Positions 35,671-48,943 of a stretch of DNA of 64,000 nt are shown here, piece after piece. Positions within the stretch are counted from its first letter, which is position 1. Each line of letters begins with the position of its first letter. The stretch comes from Adiantum capillus-veneris (lineage: Eukaryota; Streptophyta; Polypodiopsida; Polypodiales; Pteridaceae): the NCBI GenBank assembly GCA_014529385.2, contig CM043944.1, forward strand, positions 87,137,884-87,201,883, given 5' to 3'. The translations under genes were made by a program, and so were the position numbers. The notes beneath the pieces were generated by a model. It was given only the letters and a program-made list of their open reading frames with translations. It had not been told where the DNA came from and made no database searches.

Positions 35671-35708
<38 letters not shown>

Positions 35709-38072
35709 ATTCAAGCAAGAAATTTCACAACATAACCGATGTTTTTTGCACTTTAACTCTTTTTTCGTAAGTTTTTCGAACGGATTTTCTCTTTCTTCTC
35801 CTCTCTTCAACCGGTTGATTTGGCTTTTCAACCAACTCAAGGCTAAGTTGAGGCACACTTTTCTCGAACACTCCATGGAAACAAAGCTTTTAAATTTTGA
35901 ATGAAAGTGACCTTTCAGCAAAGCAAAGCAAAGCAAAGCAAAGCAAAATTGAAATGAAAGCATAAGCACTAATGTTAAACTATGAACGAAAAGGACCTTT
36001 TGAAATTTAGTCTTTAGTTTTAACATCTCACCTCACATAAGAAAATGCCTTTGAATGAAAAGGCCCACACAAATCAAAGCATTGAGTGAGCATTTTCAAA
36101 AGTAAAAGCTTTCAACACTGTTTAAATTCACAATTTTACAGGGTGCACTTTTCTACCTGCAGGGTGTACTTTCTACTCACAGAGTGAATCCCAATCTTTT
36201 GATTGAAGAAAACGTTTAGAAGAAGGATTTTGAGTCTTGAGGCATGTGCAAAAGAAAAGACTTGTTACTTTACTTATGTGTTCAAAAAAAGAGGAATGAA
36301 GAAACCTCTGAAGTCTGCGTTGAGGTGTGTGCAGACAAAAAGAAACGAGACAAAATAATTTACATGTTGAATTGAAACATGCCTTCAAACTTATGTGTTC
36401 AAGACAAAGAATTGAAGAAACCATTTCGTTGAGGTCTGTGCAGGAGAAAAGAAATAAACAGCGATTTCTTACCTTAAGCTTGTAAGAGGGCTTGAGTTAC
36501 AAAGCTAAAGCATGCTCCACACGCTCTTCCTCCAAATCCTTAAACTTCATGATTCACCACTTCCATACGCAGTCTCGCCAGAGTTCTCTTCGATAGGGTT
36601 TCACACATTTAGGTGCCCTCCCTTATCCCTCTCTACGTTTAACTTTTGGCGATCGTTCCCACCAAAAACCTCATGCTCGTAGCCATACTTGGCGAAAAAA
36701 TGGTCAAAATTTACCAAAATATAGCCAAAATTTATAAAAATAAATCCAAATTTCGCCAAATTTACGAAATTTCGCCAAAAAAAAAAACACTGCTCCTCCC
36801 TAAAAATATTTTCTAAGACCTCATGCATGTCACTAGCTAGGCTCACAAATCCAAAAGACAACAATCTGTTCCCACAAGGTTAGGCAGATCAATGATAGAT
36901 AGACATGTTAACCTCTCAATCAACTTACTTTCTTGTATAAGCACCTACTAAATTCTCTGAAATGAACTCCATTTTACTAAGATTCTCCACTATAATTGTG
37001 ACTCTATCAATTTCTCTCTCAAGAAAAATATCTAGTTCTCTTCAAAAGTATTAACTTTCAAAGAACCGCTCTCAATCTGATGCAACCATTTTGAAAGGAA
37101 CTGACAACCTCCTATGTTTCCTTGATTGATTTTTTTGATTCTATAGGCTGGAGCTATCCATTCAACCCTTTTCATGGTCTTGTCCATCCAAACAAGCCCA
37201 AAATTTCACTTGGAAGCTTCTATTAAAGAATGTCGATTTTTGTAAATCTGTTTGAGTAAAGGAGACTTTAGGAATCAACTTTTGTCACAATTAAGCAAAG
37301 CAACAACTAAACATCTACATGTTTCACATGAGCCTCATAGAATGGGCCCTTCTCTTGTGTTCTAAGAAGATCTTAACATGGATTAACTATTAGTCAAGTA
37401 TGGGAAAAAGAAATAGACAAATCATACCTCAAGAATCTCGTTGAATTCGTCATGAGGTAGTTGGGTATGCTTGAGCTCATCATGCATTGGGCACATCACT
37501 TCATCATTGCCACTGCATACACCATCGATGTAGTTGTAGTGGGTGCATCCACAACTTCCTGCTCTCATTTCCTCCACCATTTTAGTGTGGAGCTGGCAAG
37601 GGGAAAGGGAGGGCAGCTCAAGGGTGCTGCATTGCGAAGCTGAGAGGGGAGAGAGAGAGAGAGAGTGCGCTTGTTTCCACTTTCTTTAAGCACTTGTTTT
37701 CTCTTGCTTACAAAAGTGGAGTTGTTCCAGGCTTTAGGAGGTTCTCAGATAGCATTGTAGCTTATAAGGTTGTGTGTTGACTTTTTTTACAAAATCTAGG
37801 TGCCGAATTTTTGGTGGGCTATTTTTTAGAGGAGGCATGTCACATGGAATTGGACTATATATGTTTCGAGTATGAAGAGATTGCTTGTGTCTCGAGTATT
37901 CAATTTTCATAATGGTTCTAAAATCTCATTTTTTTGCTAATTAAGTGCTAGATTTGTGGTAGTGAAAATAATGTGCATGACATAATGTTTTTCTTTCACT
38001 ATTGTTGCTCTTGTATCAATTTGCTCGGATTTATCTTCGCTTGGTTTTTTTGCTCGATGATTAGAAACCCCC
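35671..38072. other. Right arm of the hAT insertion; no gene
   Basis: AT-rich sequence with a CT run (35671-35707), five AAAGC units (35929-35947), a run of related GCCAAAATTTA and CGCCAAATTT words (36690-36790), and a GA run (37639-37668). It is probably the 5' leader or promoter side of the minus-strand transposase gene. The CGAGCAA-type subterminal motifs lie in its last 60 bp. Confidence 0.5.
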
Positions 38073-38081
38073 GGTTGAGAG
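38073..38081. other. Right copy of 8-9-bp target-site duplication
   Basis: GGTTGAGAG; after it copia copy B resumes with AGTCTCTCACCTAGTTTC, aligning with 4490-4520 of copy A. Confidence 0.85.
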
Positions 38082-38154
38082 AGTCTCTCACCTAGTTTCT
38101 TGTACTACATAGTAGTAGTTTAGCTAGTAGGTCTCACTTATCGGCGTATTGCCT

Positions 38155-38166
38155 TTAAGTGGGAGA
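38155..38166 (+). other. Polypurine tract of copia copy B
   Basis: TTTAAGTGGGAGA directly before the 3' LTR, equivalent to 4569-4580 of copy A. Confidence 0.8.
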
Positions 38167-38167
38167 T

Positions 38168-38336
38168 TGTTGGGGTAAAGGTGCTCCGCCTTTTGCCTGC
38201 TTGAATGTCCAGTGTCCGTCGACGACCGCACACCCACTGTGTATACATACTTCCTTATTCTTTCTATAAATAAGAATGAGGAGCACCACACTTATACACT
38301 GAATTAGTTCTTGAGGCTGTTCCACCCATATATTTT

Positions 38337-38370
<34 letters not shown>

Positions 38371-38402
38371 CCCCTGCACACACACCACATTGCGCACTCC
38401 AA
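38168..38402 (+). repeat. 3' LTR of copia copy B (about 235 bp)
   Basis: It starts TGTTGGGGTAAAGG and ends near GCGCACTCCA. It shares the hairpin (38252-38262 with 38272-38282, one mismatch) with the 5' LTR; the CT run here is only about 30 bp. Length and sequence differences between the two LTRs show the insertion is not very recent. Confidence 0.88.
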
Positions 38403-38403
38403 A

Positions 38404-40690
38404 AGTTGTTCAAAAAATGAAGAACCACTAAATAGCAACGAGCTTCTCTCTATACTAGAAGAGATGCGGCCATTGATCCATACACAAGGGTAATGTTGCA
38501 ACTTATCTAGGAACATGTTCAGTGTTCTTGTAGACTAACATTCAAACAGTGCCCACATTTTTAGGTTTAACTACTTGATGAGAGAAGCCACATCTACAAG
38601 AACTGGAGCATTGAGTCTCAGTTGCTAAGGCTGAAGAACACTTGCAAACATAAGTTTTTTCATGGTGTGTTGTTTCCAGGACAATCTACAGATCCAACTA
38701 AAAGATGTCACATGTTCAAAATGTCCATCAATGGACACGTGCCTGGTATCGAGCTAGTCAATATAATGTGACAAGATGGGAATGAAGACTTGCAAAGGGC
38801 AGGGTTTTCTTTGATCACATATGAAGTGTTGTGGGATGGACAACAATGGCAACACATGTTTATGATCCTACATAAGTTTTCCGTAAGCAAGCTACGAATC
38901 TTTTCTCGTTCGTTTGAGGCATTGAACAACACTTCATCTATGCAGAATACAAGAGATGCAAACCATTGTTGTATGTGAGATGAAAGAAGAAGAGATGCAG
39001 GCACAAATCATGTTATGGGAAATGATGAATGCGATGTTGTTGGATAACGGACATCGTCCAAGTGATTTTAGGGATTCATGGCCAATGAGGTTGGAGAAAA
39101 TTGCAAAGCAATTTGCATTGTGTTTAATAGAGTTCATAACAATGCTATGGAAGGAAGAGAGCACTCATGCTTTGTTTCATTGGGAGCAAAGCCTAAAAAT
39201 TCACACCACTCAATATGTACATAAGAATTTCCAAGATGAGCACAAGCGCATGTGTGAATTATGGTGTTGCGCAAGGAGTGAGGATGAAGCGACTAGCTTG
39301 TACAAAAATATACAAGCTTGGTGGGCATCTAGGAAAGTGTCAGACTGTGACTTATTACAGATGGATTGTTGGCTAAGTTGGTGGCATGTACGATACCCTC
39401 GCTAGAGGAAACACTTTGCTGGGGTAAACATTACCTAGCCATATTTTGGGTAGAGTTCATTATAGGCAATGTATATTGTCACTAAAAACAATTGTGTTGT
39501 AGGAAGTAGATGATCCATCATTCATTCCTACTACAAACCTACCGAAACAAAGCACGTGACTTGGTTGGCAGGAGAGGGCAACAAAGAAATGATGAGCTTG
39601 TATGATGCATGTGTGTCTGATCTATCAAACCCTTTGATTTAAAGTGTGAAAATGCTTACTTTTGTGGAGGGCAGATATCATGGGGCTAGACATTTTGTAA
39701 AAAAGCTGGCTTGTCAAGCACAACAAGGACGAGCACCCACACCACCTGCTGTTGCAAGAGAGATTGGGGATCAACTCGGAGGTACACCTCTCTATCAATA
39801 GCCAACAGTTGAAGGGGATAATACTACAATACATAGGAAGCAGAAACATGCTGGGCATGTCAACTATGAGGAAGAAAATGCTTCACATCGACACGAGTTT
39901 CTGACACAAAACATTCCGCATAATTGTGGAGGAATCCAAGCAGCTACCAGGGTGGCCAATCAAGAAGGAGATGAACAAAGAGGGTGGACTAGTGCTTGAG
40001 GAGAAACATCCACAAGACAATGTGGGCAATTCGCCATATACCAAAGGGAAGTAGAGTTCAATGCCATGGGGTATCAGAACTTGGGAAAGTGGGGCAAATA
40101 TTGCTCATGGTAAAGGTTCAAAGGCACAACTCATGTTGGTTTTGCAATGATAGTGTGGATCACACATAGAAGATTTGTAACACAATCATTCAATGCCTGA
40201 TTAGAGTACCCACCAACAAATGGCCAGTGGAAAAGGGAACAAACTTGACTGCTTTTGAGTTGCAGAATTTGGAGTCAAGAGGGTTCACAATAAAGAAGAT
40301 TGCAATTAAGGAAACACACAATTTGCGTTATCGGCCAGGAGTTTCAATTCAAGCCTCCAAGAGAATTGACTCAGCAGTAACCATGGAAGCTTAAATTGTG
40401 CAACACACTATTGTCAAGACGAACATGCATGAGAAATTTGTGATAAAAATAACCAGTTCATAGGTCCGAGATGAGAGTATGAAGTTCATATCGCAAGTTG
40501 CTCGGTGTGTACATGTGCAGACTTTGTAGAGCGAGTAGCACAAACCAAACCGTACATGGCGTGCAAGCATATTTACTTTATCTTCCTTCTCTACTTTGGC
40601 TTATATGTGAACCATACTATGTTTATCCATCAGAGCAAGCTAACAAATGAGGATCTGCTTCGAGTGTTCAATTGTTGTTGTACCACTTGA
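38404..40690 (+). pseudogene. SWIM-type transposase-like gene, 3' part
   Basis: It continues the gene cut at 25658. The first frame is CSKNEEPLNSNELLSILEEM. A middle region (38956-39405) has MQAQIMLWEMMNAMLL and WWASRKVSDCDLLQMDCWLS. At 39648-39800 a frame reads LTFVEGRYHGARHFVKKLAC. At 40500-40690 a SWIM zinc finger (CTCADFVERVAQTKPYMACKH, pattern C-x-C-xn-C-x-H) is followed by IHQSKLTNEDLLRVF. SWIM domains follow the DDE core in MULE and related transposases. The DDE residues cannot be identified because of many stops and frame changes. An alternative is a FAR1-like domesticated gene relic, but no host-gene hallmark is seen. Confidence 0.55.
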
Positions 40691-40699
40691 GCAAAGAGT

Positions 40700-43600
40700 G
40701 AAGTTTAGTAGTTGTATCCCAATAATCTCTTGGCCCTTTGGGAGCTTTTTTTTTAACATTGTAATTCTTTTTTGAGAAATTTATAAAAATTATTATGCGT
40801 ACAAGATGATGGCTTGTGTTTGCTTGTTTTTCAACTAAGTGTCGGGTAAAGAGAGTCTTGTTTGCCAAACATAGAGGGCATTATGTTGAGAGCTTATAGA
40901 GATAGTGGATGATATATTTTTTGTATATAATTATATTGTTTGAGGCTCTCTTAAAATAAAAAAATAACAAAAAAATCTCACTCTTAAAAGCTCTCTCAGT
41001 AGGCTCTTAAGGAATCATTTTCACCATAAACAACACTTGACAAAAAGTCCCAAAAAGCGCTCTCTAAAGCTCACTCAAAAAGCTCGCTCCGTTCTCATCC
41101 CCCAAGAGGGTGCAACCTCTCTAGCCAATAATTGTAAAGCACCAAACCTATATTAGAGGCTACTTTCTGATGAATCAATTGCATTTTGAGCACTATCATT
41201 GTGTCTAAATCCTCTCTTCTTATGCTTTTGCTCTTGGCATAGCCTAACTCTAGTCTCCATGTCTCTAGCCCTAACCCTAACACCATGTTTAAGCTAAGGC
41301 TTTACCCTAATGCTAACCATTGGCGATTAGGGAGTACGCTTCCGCATCAATCTAACCCATCACATAAGGTTCTCCAAACAATATCAATTTGTACTAGGAA
41401 ACATTATCTAAGCTGGAAAAAAACACCTTGCCACCATTAGATTACAAGGGAATAAAAACTCAAGCTATCTTGAACACACAGATAAATGTAGGTATAGCAA
41501 CCAAAGCCACGCATAAAAACTGGGGTAAAAAAGCATCACAAAAATTCAACATGTGCTTATAATTATAGACAAAAATCGAGAGACACCCTAAAGAAACTAG
41601 CAAACATGTAGTGTTGAGTTTGAGCATGACTCTGTACTCATGCACTTTGGATGTGATACAACGTATGAGAGGATTCTAGGTCTTCCATTCAAGCATCAAC
41701 TAAAAATAGTGCAAGACTAGGGTTATGGTTACCTCTATGTATGTCAATGATGTGCAACCAAAAGGATCAATCTAAGTCACCCATAACCAGCAAGATTAAG
41801 TAAAACTCCCTACGATGAATTTTAAATTGGTTGCATCTTGTGTGGACAAAGATTCCAAGGGATAAACAACATCTTTTAGCCTTTTAAAGTCACTAAAATA
41901 GATTGCCTTCTATATGAAATCTGTAAGGTAGAAAAACTTTCTCTCAAAGTTGGCAGTAATGGCTTTGAGCCTTTCCAGAAGGATGAAATTGAGCCTCCAA
42001 CATAGGTACACATCCTAGCCCCTATTAAACTCAATTCTCCCCATTTTTGTGGCAAGGAGGGTAATGATGTTGTACCCTTATGAATGATTCAAACCATCAC
42101 AAGATATATACTACATCATGTTAAACTCTTGCATTAAGAAAACAATGTCATGTTCATCCGTCAAGAATTAGTCAATAAGTGAAAAGATAGACTTGAAGAA
42201 GGAGTCACTTGGGAAAACTTCGGCTTTATTAGAACAGATTTCCCAATTTTGCTATCGAGGACAAAACCTCTTCCTTAGGGTGGAGTAATGTTATGACATG
42301 TTTCCAACGAGCAAGACTTTAAGGCTGTGAGCCTCGATGATAAACATTGGGTTCCTATGTATAGAAGCCTAAAGAGAGGGGTTGGTCAAGAAGAGTATGT
42401 TACCATCTTGGTTTTGAGGCTAGGAGATGGATGTAAGTGTGTGGTCCTCCTACCGTCTCATGTGCATATTTATGCATTCCATGCTTGATTGATGAGTATT
42501 TGTTTATTTCAGATTATAGATTGAGTATTCAATTAGATGAAGATGATTGAGAAGAGGTATCTTCACCACACATGCATTCTTTATGAGTTTAAATAGCTAG
42601 ATGGATACATCAAGTGATTGTTACACTATATGTGTTGGGTAGACTCTTGTACCCAAGTATGGTAGCCTCCAAGCACTAGCTAAGTGAAGAGCTTTCAGAT
42701 TTGACAATTTCATTGTCCCCATCTCGTGTGTGTAGATCTTTGTGATGCTACAATTGGTCACATTGGAAAGGATCTATAGTCTTCATTGTTTAAGTTCATC
42801 TCCTAATAGTTTGACTTCTTGCAGGGCAATTTACATTGGTTTGAGTGCTCACACACCCACTACATGGTTTACCTTTTGCTTTGAGAGGGTTTTTGAGGCA
42901 TTTATATTCCAGGACAGAACTTTCACTTATGCACTTGATTTCTTTTTCACAATATATTAGAGAAGGGGAAAAGGAAAGGGGGCCCAAAATACAAGTTACA
43001 TCACATTTGGACATGTGTTTAGAATCTTCCTTAGCTTGGGCAAGGGCTCTCTTGTTGTTTTTCTGAGTCATCCTCATCCTTCCGTTTGTTGAGAATGCTT
43101 CCATGGAACCTTTTGGAAAGATCAAGCATGTTGATGGCCATATTTGATGCCTAGTGGGGGAGATGTAAAATTTATTTGATAGGGCTTGGGTCGTACTCAC
43201 CTACAATCGTGTGGGTGTCATTATGTCTACCACCACAAGTTAAGAGATTCAAGTGTGGACCAAAAAAAAATTCGACCACAAATATTTTAGAATTTCCTTC
43301 ATCTTTGTTGATGATAGAGGCAAACACTGAGATTGAAGGGGGGTAGCTTGGGAAGGAATAGAAGAACACATAGTGTGCAATGGGATGTATTGAACTCTAC
43401 TTCCATTAGGGGAGGCATTGAATTCAAATTGTGCATGCACAAGGCTTTGTCATTTAGCTTCAAAGTATAGTCTCTTGATCGTCATAAAAAAGGGAAAATA
43501 ACATGTCGTAGTTCCCCACTAGTTGATCAACATCTCCATTGTTGTGAAAGAGATTCTTCGCATGAATCCCTCACTTCACTCTTGCAAAGCTTCTCTATTT

Positions 43601-44160
43601 TGTAGTAATTTGAAACCCTCTCTTTTTGGTACTGTAGGAGCTAAAAAGGGAAGCCTTGCTTGCCCTTGATAGGTATGTAGGGCTATAGGTCTTACTATGG
43701 AGTGGGCAAAACTCTTAGGTCATAGAATATCCTTTTTGGTCTAGCCAAAGGGAAGAGGCTTTTTGATAACTACCTTTTTGGCTAGACTGAAATGGATGAG
43801 AATTTCATCAGCGGGAAGACCTAAATCAAATTCACAAGAAATGGAGCAAGTGAACTTGCAATGGTGAGTCATGACTTGCAAAGAGGGTAATTGGGGAAGT
43901 AATCTGATAGAGAGGAAGAAGTGACCTTTGATTGGACATCTGCCCACGGACACACACACACACCAGGAGGGGAAGGGGTAAGATGCCCAAAATCTATCTG
44001 CACCTCAAAGTGGAGGGGGAGGGGGTGATTTATTACAATTACCGCTCCTTCGTGTGGGGTAGTACCCTAGCTTGTCGCAGAAATTTTCACTTCTAGTTAT
44101 GTTGCCTAATTTGTATTTAACAAGTCTATGCCACAGTGCCACACATAGTTTAATTCGCTC
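40700..44160. other. No gene recognised
   Basis: AT-rich, low coding signal on both strands. A weak protease-like stretch (TTYERILGLPFKHQLK, plus strand near 41655-41705) could be a gypsy relic but is isolated. A short CA run lies near 43951. The last 150 bp should include the mS33 promoter; no strong TATA box is evident, which is common for ribosomal-protein genes. Confidence 0.4.
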
Positions 44161-44171
44161 ACTTGGAAAAA

Positions 44172-44389
44172 ATGAGCGCGGCAGCGAGCTCGTTAAAGGC
44201 AGTAATGAAAGCAGCGGCCTTGCAGGGCGTGCCAGAGGCTACGGCTCGCATTTTCGGGCATGTCATTGGAGACGGCAGGCGCTCCGGCCACAAGATCCTT
44301 CGCCGCAAGGCCATTGGCGCCAAGGTGCTGGAATGGTACCCCAGTTCCGTTTGTCGTGCATACCCTGGATTCACTCCCGGCGAAGAAGA
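44172..44389 (+). CDS. MRPS33: Mitochondrial small-subunit ribosomal protein mS33, exon 1
   Basis: The ATG at 44172 starts MSAAASSLKAVMKAAALQG, and the frame continues ATARIFGHVIGDGRRSGHKIL, KAIGAKVLEWYPSS and PGFTPGEE. This is the conserved N-terminal two thirds of mS33 (family: I-F-G-H-x..G-x-R-x-(S/A)-x-K-x-L..G-x-x-(V/L)-x-x-W-Y-P). A GTAAGT donor at 44390 ends the exon. The basic C-terminal segment (RRGKGPPKKG-type in relatives) must lie in a downstream exon, not found before 64000. The exon is GC-rich and undamaged, unlike everything around it. The protein is imported into mitochondria and sits in the head of the small ribosomal subunit. If the gene is functional, the LTR pile downstream lies within its first intron. 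Confidence 0.88.
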
Positions 44390-44404
44390 GTAAGTCCAAT
44401 TTTT

Positions 44405-44406
<2 letters not shown>

Positions 44407-44458
<52 letters not shown>
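44407..44458. repeat. (GA)n microsatellite in mS33 intron 1
   Basis: About 52 bp of GA, 17 bp after the splice donor. Confidence 0.95.
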
Positions 44459-44460
<2 letters not shown>

Positions 44461-44737
44461 TAGTAAACACGGTTATGCTTGACCCTGTTGTGTTCTTCAC
44501 TGGTTGCCTGATCATTGATGTCTCTTGGCGTTTGATTGATAAGAGTGTTTTGTGGGTTCAGAAGCTGCGATTGGACTATATCTGGCGTATTTAACGGATG
44601 ATATTTGTGTTGGTGGAATTAGCAGTGTTCGCATTAGCTGGGATCTATGAGGTTGAGGATCATATTGTGTGTGTGGTTATGACACACAGAGGTCTACCAC
44701 ATAACATTGGTTGATAATGCACACTATGCTTAGGAGC

Positions 44738-45365
<628 letters not shown>

Positions 45366-47452
45366 TATCCTCCTCTTGACAAAATTGTAATCGCTCTTGA
45401 TTACGCATGCAAAACAAACAGAGGCCATAAACTAGTTCAGTAGACACTGACTCTAAGTACCAACGCACTAGACGAGATCAATTTAGCACTTGCACAAAGA
45501 CAACAGTCACTGAACATTGACGTCAGATTCAAATCAAATCACATAGAATCCATGGAGATCTAGGACCATGATTTCTGGCAATGTGTTTAGCAATCGCATT
45601 TAGATCCGCATAGGACCTTACTGATGTCAGATTAACTAATCCTTATTGCAATCGTTTCCATAGACTCATTCTGATGACCATGATTCCTAGCAACGTATTT
45701 AGCAATCGCATCTAGATTCACAAAGAACCTCTCTAATGTCGAATTAACTAATCCTTATTGCAATCATGTCCATAGACTCTCAAGACAAAATGCTACTGTC
45801 ATTTTGTCTTTCAAACCTGCACCCAAACACAATTACATGAGTGAGCACAAAAATCAGATTCATTTTCGGGAATTCCCATGTCGAAGTACTTCTTTCATAA
45901 AGTCACGGGGCAAAATACTGTCAGCACATCAGTATCCTTGAAGTCCAAAGGAAAATCAGTGACTTTATTCCATCTGGGTAACGTGTGACAAAGGAGCGGA
46001 GTGACTTCCCTCTTGTGTAGTCCCGTGTGCACCAAGTTCAACCTTGCTGATCCACGGGATCTCGCGGAATAGTCGAAGCTACATTGAAAATTTCAAGGTA
46101 AATGTCACGTGACACATCCAACCCTATGTGTCCGTGGACAAGCTACAACACAACAAGGGTTCAGTCAGTCCAGTCAGTCTAGATTAGCAAGTGTTCTGGC
46201 ACTTTTGTGAGTCTGTTCGCAGACCGTGCATGCCCAGGCACTTAGTGTAGATGCATATCCTCTGGTTGCACACAACATGATCATAAGCATTCCCATCAGA
46301 ATCCTTCAGGGGAATTTTTCAGTGCATTTAACCTATTTTCCCTATTTTTGACATTTTTCACTTATTAATTTAAGTGATTTTTGCTGGAAAGTAGGTAGGG
46401 CAAATTGAGCAAGTTTGTATATAAGCAAACCTAGGCTAGCACTAATTGGTAGAAGAGCAAGGAGATCACAGGCCGCAGGTTCCCCCTCTCTCTCTCTTAG
46501 CAAGATTCCCCCCCTTGGTGGCGTTTTTCCTCCAAGCAAGAAACCACAGTCTCTAGCGTTTTTAGCAAGACTTCATTGCCATCAACACCCTTAGTACCTA
46601 GTGTTTTCAGCCAAGCATCATCGCCAAGACTCCTCTTCCGTGGCGTTTTCCATTTGTAGATCCTCATCGCCCTAGACCCTCAGCACCTGGCGTTTTCAGC
46701 CACAGCCTCATCGCCATAGTACTCTCCTTGCTGTCGTTTTTCAGCATACCAATATCGCCCACATCCTTGGCATTTTTCAGCATACCAGTACTGCCCACAT
46801 CCCTAGCGTTTTCAGCAATGCATAGCATCAGAAATTCAGCATTTTGACGGCCTAAAACAACGATTCCAGCAGGCAGAATTCAGCCCATAGCAGCGTTTTT
46901 GGTCCCAGCAGAATTCAGCCCATTAGCGTTTTTGGGACAGCAAGGAAGTTGCATCAGTTTTCAGCCTTAGTGTCGGTCTCGTCATCCCCGTCGCTGACAT
47001 CGACATAGCCTAGACTTGCATCGGTCACATGCATCCACATTGTACGAGTTTGTGCAATCAATAGTAGACCACTCTCGCCAACGAGAGTGGGGCCTTCGGA
47101 GGAGGTTTTACGTCGTCTCTGGTGTCGTATTCTCGTCTCTCTCTATCTCTCAGTCTCATACACTTTCACGCACAGTGTCCATTCAATTTGTTTGTGTCCA
47201 TTGCACTCTCTCATTAAGAACGGAAGGCTCTCCCTTCCATAAGAACAAAAGGAACCTTGAGAGCAGTTCGGAGCACTCATCTTGAGCACAGTTCAAACAC
47301 TCATTCCGTTGCACCTAACAGTAAAGTTCTAAATCTGAGGAGTATCCGCTAGGTCCTCCTCCTCCATCCACTTTGCATCCAATGCCGGATAGTTCTTGAC
47401 TAAGAACCGTCGTTCACTTTACCTTTCTCTTTCCTTTCTTGGTGAGTAAGTA
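45366..47452 (-). mobile_element. Internal remnant of chromovirus LTR-I copy 1, split by a solo LTR-II
   Basis: 45366-46102 aligns with 48391-48968 of the second LTR-I element (TCCTCTTGAC..GTAATCGC..GATTACGC). After the solo LTR the remnant resumes at 47321 and encodes, on the minus strand, part of a chromodomain (YPALDAKWMEEEDLADTPQI). It ends at 47452 where the next LTR-II begins. No other coding part remains. Confidence 0.75.
46103..47320 (+). repeat. Solo LTR-II with target duplication GTAAA
   Basis: 1218 bp from TGTCACGTGACACATCC to GCACCTAACA. GTAAA flanks it on both sides (46098-46102 and 47321-47325). TATA box TATATAAG at 46418-46425. The transcribed half is an array of degenerate CTAGCGTTTTCAGC units (46550-46940), followed by a 9-bp hairpin (47069-47090, CCACTCTCG / CGAGAGTGG). 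Internal sequence was lost by LTR-LTR recombination. Confidence 0.92.
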
Positions 47453-47738
47453 TGTCACGGGCACATCTAACCCTATGTGCACGTGGACAAGCTCTCTCAG
47501 GTCTAGGGTTCAGGTCAGCTTAGGAAGTGTTCTAGCACCTTTGTGAGCTTGTGAGTAGGCCGTGCATGACCAGGCACTTAAGAGTAGTTGCATATCCTTT
47601 GATTGCACACCCAGTACCACCCACCATATGCATTGTCGAAGCAGAAGGTCCGATTCCCGACTAGTTTTGGGACAATACATTTTACAAAGAATTTGGCATT
47701 TTTATTAATTAATTTACCAATTTCCAGGGGTTGTGGGC

Positions 47739-48390
47739 TGTAGGAGTGACTGCTCGACCCAGACTTGGACACTCCAAGGAAAGAATCTACTGCGACGGCA
47801 CCAAATAACCACTTCAAAACAGTTCACAGTTCACAATAGATTGCACTGGCCCGGCGGAGTTCTGTGCCTAGAGATATTGGCCCCAAAGACTGGCGCCCCT
47901 TTCGGTCTTTCTTTTTGTATTAATCAAAGTTCAAGGTACAAGAGTGGTTGGAACTCACTCTCAGACTCTGCGTCCAGATGCTTTGCAGAGTGGGAGCCCA
48001 GACCACATTTATTTACAAGGGATGCCAAAAGCAGAGCCCCAAAAGCTTAAAAATAAAAGCCTAAAAATAAAAGCAAAAGCTTTCTCTCTTGAGCTTATCA
48101 AATTAAAGCAAAAGGGTTCTCTCTCATCTTGCGTAGCTTTTTTCCATCGCTGTCGTACAGCCCAACGTGAAAAGCACCGCAATATTCGGAATCTGCCGTA
48201 CGGTGCCACGTGTCATGTCTGCGCATTTTCCGGGATCTCCTTGCTGCCCTTAGGGTTAGGGTTTTTGCAGTTTTAGGGTTTCTAGCAGCAGAATTAGGGT
48301 TTGTAGGTTTTAGGGTTAGGGTTTCTAGAATTAGGGTTTGTAGGTTTTAGGGTTTCTGCATACGGGTAGCCACGTCATCACTTTGTGACA
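47739..48390 (-). repeat. LTR-I, copy 2 (3' LTR)
   Basis: Homologous to 50009-50651, ending CTTTGTGACA. It contains an interstitial telomere-like stretch (TTAGGGTTAGGGTTT-type words, 48247-48350) and GCCACGTCATC close to its plus-sense right edge. Confidence 0.85.
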
Positions 48391-48943
48391 TACCCTCCTC
48401 TTGAAAGCATTGTAATCGCCCTCGATTACGCCTGCAAAATAGACAGAGGCAATAAACCGCCTTAGCAGACACTGATTGTTAGTACGTACGCACTAGGAAC
48501 ACACATCTAGCACATGTATCAATCGACAGTCACATCACAGGACATCACATGACATTCAACATTCATTCGGATCTTAGACCATGATTTATTGGCAATGTAG
48601 CTAGCAATCGCATCTAGATCCAGTCGGGACCTCTTCGATGTCCAATTGACTAACCCCTATTGCAACCATGTCTATTCAAGATCAAGTAGACCAAAATGCT
48701 GCAATCATTTCGTCTGTCAGTTCCTGTACTTAAAAAGAAGTCAAGAACAAATTAGTATCATATTCAGGAATTACAGTAGAATAGTGTCAGCTCTCAGTAT
48801 CCCTGAAGCTCAAAGAGACATCAGTGACTCTAGTATCAAAATCGAGGCATCTGTTGACAAAGGAGTTGAGTAACTCCCCTCTTGTGCATCTCACTACACC
48901 AGATCTCCGGCCAAGTTGAATTCTGGGTTCCATTTGGAGTAGA

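Noticed and set aside
41640-42300. Gypsy protease at GLPFKHQLK
   Set aside because: One weak motif, no collinear domains, no LTR or PBS nearby; kept only as a remark in the empty-region entry.
48247-48350. A true telomere or chromosome end
   Set aside because: The TTAGGG / TTTAGGG words are degenerate, short, and recur at the same place in several LTR copies, so they are part of the LTRs.
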